A DNA stretch of 33,429 bases, taken from contig CATIMP010000042.1 of NCBI GenBank assembly GCA_949528465.1, forward strand, positions 1 to 33,429, given 5' to 3'. A program made the translations under genes and the position numbers. This DNA comes from Bacteroidota bacterium. Its GTDB lineage: Bacteria > Bacteroidota > Bacteroidia > Flavobacteriales > Flavobacteriaceae. The notes beneath the pieces are model-generated. The model made no database searches, had not been told where the DNA came from, and was given only the letters and a program-made list of their open reading frames with translations. Every line of letters begins with the position of its first letter. Within the stretch, counting starts at the first letter, position 1. This document shows, piece by piece, positions 26,526 through 33,429 of the stretch.

Positions 26526-27656
26526 GTGAAATTTTCCTTAGAAAAAACAGATTTAGGTTCAAAAGCGAGGGCAGGGGTACTTACCACCGATCATGGGGCC
26601 ATTGAAACACCAATCTTTATGCCGGTTGGAACTGCGGCAACGGTTAAAGGTGTGCATCAGCAAGACTTGGCGCAAGACGTGAACCCGGATATCATTTTAG
26701 CCAACACCTATCATTTATACTTACGCCCCACAACTTCTATTTTAGAGGAGGCTGGAGGGATTCATTCGTTTATGCACTGGGACAGGCCTGTGCTAACAGA
26801 TAGCGGCGGTTATCAGGTATATTCATTGTCAGACAACCGAGAAATTACGGAAAAAGGTGTTACGTTTAAATCTCATATAGACGGGTCAAAGCATGTGTTT
26901 ACTCCTGAATATGCTATTGATATTCAGCGTACTATCGGAGCAGATATCATCATGGCGTTTGACGAGTGTACACCCTACCCATGTCCATATGACTATGCCA
27001 AAAACTCGATGCATTTGACGCATCGTTGGTTGGTGCGTTGCCAAGAGCATTTTTCTAAAACTGAACCTAAATATGGGTATCAGCAGACGCTTTTCCCTAT
27101 AGTTCAGGGGAGTGTTTATACCGATTTGCGTGAACAATCTGCGGAATTTATTGCCAATACGAATGCACCTGGAAATGCCATTGGTGGATTGTCTGTAGGC
27201 GAGCCTGCCGACGAAATGTACGCGATGTCAGATGCGGTTTGTGCTATTTTACCAGAAAACAAACCACGCTATTTGATGGGAGTAGGTACGCCTATCAATA
27301 TTTTGGAAAACATTGCGTTGGGCGTAGATATGTTTGATTGTGTTATGCCCTCACGCAACGCACGCAATGGCATGCTTTTTACTTCTGAAGGAACCATAAA
27401 TATTAAAAATAAAAAATGGGAAAATGACTTTTCGCCCATCGACCCCAACGGAGCAAGCTTTGTAGACACAGCTTATAGCAAAGCTTATTTGCGTCATTTG
27501 TTTGCTGCAAACGAATTGCTTGGAAAACAGTTGGCAACGCTACATAATTTATCTTTTTATTTGTGGTTGGTTCGCGAGGCAAGAAAACATATTTTAGCTG
27601 GTGATTTTGCAACTTGGAAAAATACCATGGTGCGTCAAATGGACAAACGTCTCTGA
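26526..27656 (+). CDS. tgt: tRNA-guanine transglycosylase (GTG start)
   Basis: TPIFMPVGTAATVKGVHQQDL; LANTYHLYLRP; FDCVMPSRNARNG. Confidence 0.96.
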   Translation: MKFSLEKTDLGSKARAGVLTTDHGAIETPIFMPVGTAATVKGVHQQDLAQDVNPDIILANTYHLYLRPTTSILEEAGGIHSFMHWDRPVLTDSGGYQVYSLSDNREITEKGVTFKSHIDGSKHVFTPEYAIDIQRTIGADIIMAFDECTPYPCPYDYAKNSMHLTHRWLVRCQEHFSKTEPKYGYQQTLFPIVQGSVYTDLREQSAEFIANTNAPGNAIGGLSVGEPADEMYAMSDAVCAILPENKPRYLMGVGTPINILENIALGVDMFDCVMPSRNARNGMLFTSEGTINIKNKKWENDFSPIDPNGASFVDTAYSKAYLRHLFAANELLGKQLATLHNLSFYLWLVREARKHILAGDFATWKNTMVRQMDKRL

Positions 27657-27658
27657 TC

Positions 27659-28735
27659 ATGAAGTTATTAGATCGCTATATTATATTGAAATATTTAGGC
27701 ACGTTTGTTGTCATGTTGGGCATGTTTATTCCCATAAGTGTTTTGGTTGACTTATCTCAAAAGATTGATAAATTCAAGCAATACGAACTTACGCAATCTG
27801 AGATTTTATCGCATTATTACGACTTTGTTTGGGTGTTTGGTTATATGCTTTTCCCTATTTTTTTATTCTTGTCTGTGATTTGGTTTACGTCAAAATTGGC
27901 AAGTAACACCGAAGTCATTGCTATTCTTTCTTCAGGGGTATCGTTTTACCGCTATTTACGCCCGTTTGTTATGGCAGCCGCTCTTATTGCTGCATTGGCT
28001 TTTGGCGCGAGTATGTTTTGGGTACCCAATGCAAGCGAGCGTTACAACGAGTTTGAATATTCCTACATTAACAAAAGCCAAAAAGTTCGGCTTACTGAAA
28101 ATATTTACAAGCAGTTGAGCGACAACGATTTTGTATACTTGAGTAATTATAATTCCAACAGAAAAATAGGCTATAATTTTTCTTGGGAACATTTTAAAGG
28201 AGACGAGTTGCAATACAAAATCAAAGCGCAGAATATCAGGTGGGTTGAAAAAGACAGCCTGTATAGACTGTCGCAGTATTTTCAACGCAGCATTGTTGAT
28301 GATATAGAAATTATTCGCAAAGAAGCGAGATTAGATACGCTCTTTAATTTTGATTTGGATGAATTGGTACCTGTGACGTATAAGGCACAAACGCTAAACT
28401 TTTTTGAGCTAAACGATTACATTGCGGTAGAACGAGAAAATGGGAGCCCACTTATTAATCATCACATGTTGGTACGACACAAACGCTGGGCAATTCCAAT
28501 TTCTGCTTTTATTCTAACGCTGATTGCCGTGGCGGTTTCTTCGTTCAAAAAGCGTGGCGGCATGGGAGTTAATCTTGCCATGGGTATTATTTTGGCATTC
28601 TTATATATATTTTTCGACAAGATTTTTGAAGTCATGGTAGAGAAATCAAACTTTACCCCTTGGATAGCCGCTTGGACACCCAATATGATTTTTGCCTTGT
28701 TATCGGTCTATTTGTTGCGTTATGCAAAAAGATAA
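27659..28735 (+). CDS. LptF/LptG-family LPS export permease
   Basis: MKLLDRYIILKYLGTFVVMLGMFIPISVLVDLSQKIDKF; C-terminal TM cluster with FKKRGGMGVNLAMGIILAFLYIFFDK. Start at ATG 27659 just after the tgt stop. Confidence 0.9.
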   Translation: MKLLDRYIILKYLGTFVVMLGMFIPISVLVDLSQKIDKFKQYELTQSEILSHYYDFVWVFGYMLFPIFLFLSVIWFTSKLASNTEVIAILSSGVSFYRYLRPFVMAAALIAALAFGASMFWVPNASERYNEFEYSYINKSQKVRLTENIYKQLSDNDFVYLSNYNSNRKIGYNFSWEHFKGDELQYKIKAQNIRWVEKDSLYRLSQYFQRSIVDDIEIIRKEARLDTLFNFDLDELVPVTYKAQTLNFFELNDYIAVERENGSPLINHHMLVRHKRWAIPISAFILTLIAVAVSSFKKRGGMGVNLAMGIILAFLYIFFDKIFEVMVEKSNFTPWIAAWTPNMIFALLSVYLLRYAKR

Positions 28736-29633
28736 ATTTCTCAGTACGCTCCACTTCCATTTTATAGTTATAATATTTGGGTTTACAGCTGTTTTGGGTG
28801 CACTTATTAGCGTTTCGGCAGTTCCGCTGGTGTGGTATCGCATGACGCTTGCGACTTTAGGTTTGGGATTGGTGCTTTGGCTTCGTAAACACTCGTTTCG
28901 AATTGCCAAAACAATTGCTTGGGTCGCCATTGCCAGTGGGGTACTTATTGCCTTTCATTGGATAACGTTTTTTGCCGCGGTCAAGGTTTCAAATGTGTCC
29001 ATAACGCTTTCGGTACTTTCTTCAGGGGCTTTTCTTACCTCGTTGTTAGAACCTATTTTTTATAAACGAAAAGTAATAGGGTATGAAGTCCTTTTTGGCG
29101 TATTGGTTGTAGTGGGACTGGTGTTAGTTTTGGGAGCTGATGCTGCTCATGTTAAGGGATTTCTTTATGCAGGAATTTCGACTGTTTTAGCTGTTTTATT
29201 TACGTTGCTTAATGGCAAGTTTGTAGGTAAAACCAACCCTTATATTTTATCGTTTTATGAACTTTTGGTTGGCGCCCTCGTTGTTACTGTTCTTTTAGCT
29301 GTACAAGGCGCATTTACGGCCGCTTTCTTTGAGATTTCCTCTAAAGATCTATTTTGGTTGGCTATACTCGCGTTTGTTTGTACATCGTATGCTTTCGTTA
29401 TTTCAGTAGTGGTTATGCGTCATCTAACCCCATATTCTATTATGCTAGGAATTAATATGGAGCCTGTTTATGGAATTATGTTGGCATATGTCATTTTTGG
29501 TGAAAAGGAAACGATGCCTTCTTCTTTTTACATTGGTGTTTTATGTATTTTATTTGCTGTGATAGCAAATGGGGTACTTAAGCTAAGGCGCACAAAAAAA
29601 GCAAGACAAATAGGTTCTCAGATATCAAAATAA
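28722..29633 (+). CDS. EamA/DMT-family transporter
   Basis: Repeated hydrophobic TM segments, SVLSSGAFLTSLLEPIFYKRK...GINMEPVYGIMLAYVIFGEKE; ATG 28722 overlaps the preceding gene by 14 nt. Confidence 0.88.
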   Translation: MQKDKFLSTLHFHFIVIIFGFTAVLGALISVSAVPLVWYRMTLATLGLGLVLWLRKHSFRIAKTIAWVAIASGVLIAFHWITFFAAVKVSNVSITLSVLSSGAFLTSLLEPIFYKRKVIGYEVLFGVLVVVGLVLVLGADAAHVKGFLYAGISTVLAVLFTLLNGKFVGKTNPYILSFYELLVGALVVTVLLAVQGAFTAAFFEISSKDLFWLAILAFVCTSYAFVISVVVMRHLTPYSIMLGINMEPVYGIMLAYVIFGEKETMPSSFYIGVLCILFAVIANGVLKLRRTKKARQIGSQISK

Positions 29634-29634
29634 G

Positions 29635-29642
29635 TATATTTG
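29635..29642 (+). promoter_or_regulatory. Candidate -7 element TATATTTG for accA
   Basis: Matches TAnnTTTG, 21 nt before ATG 29664. Confidence 0.5.
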
Positions 29643-29663
29643 CTTTTGTATAACAACGAAACT

Positions 29664-30617
29664 ATGGAGTATTTGGACTTTGAGCAACCTATAAAAGAGT
29701 TAGAAGATCAACTACAAAAATGCGAACTAATTGGTAACGAGAGCGATGTTGACGTTACGGATACCTGCGCAAAAATTTCAGAACGTTTAATAGATTTAAA
29801 GAAAGAAATTTACGACAACCTCACTGCATGGCAACGTGTACAGGTGTCGCGTCATCCGTCTAGACCCTATACATTAGATTATATAAATGCCCTTACAAAA
29901 GGGAGTTTTTTGGAACTTCACGGCGACAGAACAGTCAAAGACGATAAGGCTATGATTGGCGGTTTAGGCAAAATTGACGATCAAAGTTTTATGTTTATCG
30001 GACAGCAAAAAGGGTACAATACCAAAACCCGTCAATACCGAAATTTTGGAATGGCGAATCCTGAAGGCTATCGCAAAGCACTCCGCTTAATGAAATCGGC
30101 AGAAAAATTCAATATTCCTGTAGTTTGTTTTGTTGACACTCCTGGTGCCTATCCTGGATTAGAAGCTGAAGAACGTGGACAGGGCGAAGCTATTGCGCGT
30201 AATATTTTGGAAATGTCTCGACTAAAAGTACCCATTATTGTGGTTATTATTGGGGAAGGAGCTTCTGGAGGTGCACTTGGAATAGGTGTGGGCGACCGCA
30301 TATTTATGCTTGAGAACACTTGGTATTCTGTAATTTCACCCGAGTCGTGTTCCTCTATTTTATGGCGCAGTTGGGAGTATAAAGAACAAGCTGCTGAAGC
30401 ATTAAAACTTACGGCTAAAGACATGAAGCGTCAAAAATTGATTGACACTATTGTAAAAGAACCATTGGGTGGAGCACACACAGACAGAAATGCTATGTTT
30501 GAAACCGTTCGCAAAACCATTTGCAAGACTTTTAAAGAGCTTAAAGACAAGCCCGCAAACGAATTGGTACAAGAACGCATGGACAAATTCTTTGCCATGG
30601 GCGTTTACAGTGAATAA
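29664..30617 (+). CDS. accA: Acetyl-CoA carboxylase carboxyltransferase subunit alpha
   Basis: [63 protein letters not shown]. Confidence 0.96.
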   Translation: MEYLDFEQPIKELEDQLQKCELIGNESDVDVTDTCAKISERLIDLKKEIYDNLTAWQRVQVSRHPSRPYTLDYINALTKGSFLELHGDRTVKDDKAMIGGLGKIDDQSFMFIGQQKGYNTKTRQYRNFGMANPEGYRKALRLMKSAEKFNIPVVCFVDTPGAYPGLEAEERGQGEAIARNILEMSRLKVPIIVVIIGEGASGGALGIGVGDRIFMLENTWYSVISPESCSSILWRSWEYKEQAAEALKLTAKDMKRQKLIDTIVKEPLGGAHTDRNAMFETVRKTICKTFKELKDKPANELVQERMDKFFAMGVYSE

Positions 30618-30721
30618 TGTTTTGCTTATGAACAAAAATGCGTACTTATTAACCGCGCTTTTGTTTGTTAGTTTTTCCCGATCTCCTAATTAATGTTACA
30701 CTTTTAATGTAGTTTAGTGTC

Positions 30722-32239
30722 GTGGAAAAAAAGAACCCTACAACTCCGTCAATAGTATCACCTGCAACGGTTGTTCCGTTGGAGCGCGGGAAATTACCAC
30801 CTCAAGTAATTGACTTTGAGGAAGTGGTGCTTGGCGCCATGATGATTGACAAAAAAGGTGTTGATGAGGTAATAGATATTTTACTTCCAGATGCGTTTTA
30901 TCGTGAAGCACATCAGCATATTTTTTCTGCAATGGTTAAATTGTTTGAAAACTCAGAACCCATTGACCTGTTAACGGTTTCGGCACAACTCAAAAAAGAT
31001 TCGAAGCTCAACCAAGTTGGCGGTGATTTCTATTTGATTCAGCTTTCCAAAAAAGTATCTTCCTCTGCACATATTGAGTACCATGCCCGCATTATTCTTC
31101 AAAAATACATTCAGCGGAGTTTGATTAAAATATCGAGCGAAATTATTGAAGAAGCCTATGACGAGACTAAAGATGTTTTTGATATGCTTGACAAAGCTGA
31201 ATCAAAACTTTATGAAGTTTCGCAAGGCAACTTAAAATCGTCAACCACAACCGCGCAAAATCTTGTAATTCAAGCCAAGAAAAAAATTGAGGAAATCGCC
31301 AATCAAGAAGGAATGAGTGGAGTTCCATCTGGGTTTTTTGGTGTAGATAAGCTTACATCGGGTTGGCAAAACAGCGATTTGATTATTGTAGCAGCACGTC
31401 CGGGTATGGGTAAAACGGCTTTTACTTTGTCCATGGCCCGAAATATTGCAGTTGAGCAAAACATTCCTGTTGCTTTTTTCTCGCTCGAAATGTCTTCGGT
31501 GCAGCTTATTACAAGATTGATTTCATCTGAAACTGGACTTTCATCTGAAAAACTTCGCACAGGAAAATTAGAAGATCACGAATGGAAGCAGCTTAACGTT
31601 AAGGTTTCTGATTTGGAAAACGCACCACTTTATATTGATGACACGCCTTCGTTATCTATTTTTGACCTTCGTGCGAAAGCACGTCGTTTAGCATCACAAT
31701 TTGGTATTCGAATGATTATGATTGATTACCTACAGTTGATGACACCAGGCGGAAGTAGTAAGACAGGAAATCGTGAACAAGAAATTTCGACTATTTCAAG
31801 GAATCTTAAAGCTTTGGCAAAAGAACTGGAAATTCCTGTAATAGCACTTTCGCAACTTTCACGTGCCGTGGAAACTAGGGGTGGAAGTAAGCGCCCACAA
31901 ATTTCAGATTTACGTGAATCGGGTGCCATTGAGCAAGATGCCGATTTGGTAACGTTTATTTATCGTCCTGAGTATTACAAAATAGACGAATGGGACGATG
32001 AAGAACGCTCACCAGCTGCAGGGCAAGCAGAATTTATTATTGCCAAGCACCGTAACGGTGGATTGGATAGCATCCGTTTGAAATTTATTGGTGCGTTAGG
32101 TAAATTTGATAATTTAGACAAATTTGATTCACCAACAGAGTATCAGTCAAAGATAAATGCGGACGAACCGCTTGAGCCACCTCGCATTGATCCAAGCGAT
32201 GCATTCGGAACTTCTTCCGACGACGATATGCCCTTTTAA
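30722..32239 (+). CDS. dnaB: Replicative DNA helicase (GTG start)
   Basis: PPQVIDFEEVVLGAMMID; IIVAARPGMGKTAFTLSMA; MIMIDYLQLM; DLRESGAIEQDADLV. Confidence 0.96.
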   Translation: MEKKNPTTPSIVSPATVVPLERGKLPPQVIDFEEVVLGAMMIDKKGVDEVIDILLPDAFYREAHQHIFSAMVKLFENSEPIDLLTVSAQLKKDSKLNQVGGDFYLIQLSKKVSSSAHIEYHARIILQKYIQRSLIKISSEIIEEAYDETKDVFDMLDKAESKLYEVSQGNLKSSTTTAQNLVIQAKKKIEEIANQEGMSGVPSGFFGVDKLTSGWQNSDLIIVAARPGMGKTAFTLSMARNIAVEQNIPVAFFSLEMSSVQLITRLISSETGLSSEKLRTGKLEDHEWKQLNVKVSDLENAPLYIDDTPSLSIFDLRAKARRLASQFGIRMIMIDYLQLMTPGGSSKTGNREQEISTISRNLKALAKELEIPVIALSQLSRAVETRGGSKRPQISDLRESGAIEQDADLVTFIYRPEYYKIDEWDDEERSPAAGQAEFIIAKHRNGGLDSIRLKFIGALGKFDNLDKFDSPTEYQSKINADEPLEPPRIDPSDAFGTSSDDDMPF

Positions 32240-32253
32240 AAGCAGCGTATTTC

Positions 32254-32598
32254 TTATTTTACTTTGTCAACCACCGCTTTAAAAGCTTCTGGGTGGTTCA
32301 TGGCTAAGTCAGCCAATACTTTACGGTTAAGCGCAATGTTGTTTGCGTTTGCTTTACCCATAAATTGAGAGTACGACATGCCGTGAATACGTGCTCCAGC
32401 ATTAATACGTGTGATCCATAATGCACGGAAACTACGCTTTTTGTTTCTACGGTCGCGGTAAGCATAAAGTAGTGCTTTTTCAACGGCATTTTTAGCAACC
32501 GTCCACACGTTTTTTCTTCTACCAAAGTATCCTTTGGCTAGTTTTAAAATTTTCTTTCTTCTTGCTCTTGAAGCTACAGAATTTACTGATCTTGGCAT
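32254..32598 (-). CDS. rplT: 50S ribosomal protein L20
   Basis: [32 protein letters not shown]. Confidence 0.98.
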   Translation of the reverse strand: MPRSVNSVASRARRKKILKLAKGYFGRRKNVWTVAKNAVEKALLYAYRDRRNKKRSFRALWITRINAGARIHGMSYSQFMGKANANNIALNRKVLADLAMNHPEAFKAVVDKVK

Positions 32599-32658
32599 GA
32601 TTTACAAATTGTGAAGCAGGCGGAGAATCTCACTTTTAAAGCCGACTTCAGGTTATTT

Positions 32659-32856
32659 TTATTTTAAACGAAGTTGTTCCTTGATGTTATCAGCGTCGCT
32701 TTCGTGTACCAAACCACTATGGGTTAGTTTAAGCTTGCGCTTTTTCGATTTTTTGGTCAAAATGTGACTCTTAAACGCGTGTTTGCGTTTGATTTTCCCG
32801 GTACCTGTTAGCTTAAAGCGTTTTTTGGCACTCGACTTGGTTTTCATCTTAGGCAT
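32659..32856 (-). CDS. rpmI: 50S ribosomal protein L35
   Basis: [33 protein letters not shown]. Confidence 0.98.
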   Translation of the reverse strand: MPKMKTKSSAKKRFKLTGTGKIKRKHAFKSHILTKKSKKRKLKLTHSGLVHESDADNIKEQLRLK

Positions 32857-32868
32857 ACTACTTCCTTT

Positions 32869-33420
32869 TTATTTCTTCGGATTGATTAACATAATCATCC
32901 TTTTTCCTTCTAATTTCGGCAACTGTTCTACTTTGCCATACTCTTCCAAATCTTGTGCTAATCGTAACAACAAGATATGGCCTTGTTCCTTAAAAATTAT
33001 CGAGCGTCCTTTAAAAAACACAAACGCTTTAAGCTTTGAGCCTTCTTCTAAAAACTTGATTGCGTGTTTCTTTTTGAACTCGTAATCATGCTCGTCGGTT
33101 TGTGGTCCAAACCGAATTTCTTTTAGCACCACCTTTGAGGCGTTTGCTTTCATTGCCTTTTCGCGCTTTTTTTGCTCGTAAAGGAACTTTTTATAATCGA
33201 TGATTTTACACACCGGTGGGGCAGCATTTGGTGAAATTTCAACCAAGTCTAACTCCAATTCACTTGCTTTTTGCAAGGCTTTTTGTAATGGATATACACC
33301 CATTTCAATATTGTCACCAACCAAACGTACTTCAGGCACCCGAATCTTTTGATTGATTCGGTGTTTATCTTCTTTTATGATTCGAGCAGGGCCTCTGCTT
33401 CTTCTTCTTCTTATCGCTAT
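32869..33420 (-). CDS. infC: Translation initiation factor IF-3, probably starting at a non-AUG codon (ATA 33420-33418) or beyond the window
   Basis: The open frame extends upstream of the ORF-track GTG start (33339): (ATA)[36 protein letters not shown]... includes the expected N-terminal IF-3 residues. Confidence 0.88.
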   Translation of the reverse strand: MAIRRRRSRGPARIIKEDKHRINQKIRVPEVRLVGDNIEMGVYPLQKALQKASELELDLVEISPNAAPPVCKIIDYKKFLYEQKKREKAMKANASKVVLKEIRFGPQTDEHDYEFKKKHAIKFLEEGSKLKAFVFFKGRSIIFKEQGHILLLRLAQDLEEYGKVEQLPKLEGKRMIMLINPKK

Positions 33421-33429
33421 AACAAACGA

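Noticed and set aside
28692-28722. Upstream start for the EamA transporter (MPCYRSICCV...)
   Set aside because: It would lengthen the overlap with the LptF/G gene and adds a non-conserved stretch; ATG 28722 is preferred.
1-33429. CRISPR arrays, IS elements, prophage or toxin-antitoxin systems
   Set aside because: No regularly spaced repeats, transposase-like ORFs, phage structural genes or TA pairs could be recognised.

Overview
The window is about 33.4 kb of chromosome from a Bacteroidota/Flavobacteriia-like bacterium. This is inferred from DUF4290, DUF493 and DUF2805 proteins, TAnnTTTG promoter elements, split transketolase and carotenoid genes. Most of it is dense housekeeping sequence: yqgE/algH (partial), fmt, recQ, murA, maf, kdsC-like, ndk, DUF721/dciA-like, recF, ribH, aroK, transketolase N and C subunits, tgt, lptF/G, accA, dnaB, rplT, rpmI, infC, one tRNA-Leu and two tRNA-Lys. 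The most notable content is a probable light-response regulon. One part is a tightly coupled 8-gene minus-strand operon (about 6105-13227) encoding an SRPBCC protein, an SDR lacking the catalytic Tyr, four divergent photolyase/cryptochrome paralogues, a 48-aa DUF2256 zinc-ribbon protein missing from the supplied ORF track, and a DUF2805 protein. The other part, about 8 kb away, is a MerR-type regulator with a C-terminal B12-binding domain carrying a CarH-like W-x9-EH motif, followed by crtB and crtZ. The photolyase operon and the merR gene share a nearly identical operator-like motif, TGTTTAAT(G/C)TTTAG-N9/10-TTAAACAAAA, directly upstream. This supports a testable AdoCbl-photoreceptor regulon. 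Other observations include a MurA with Asp at the fosfomycin-target Cys position, a probable ATA start for infC, candidate leaderless genes, and repeated tail-to-tail gene overlaps.
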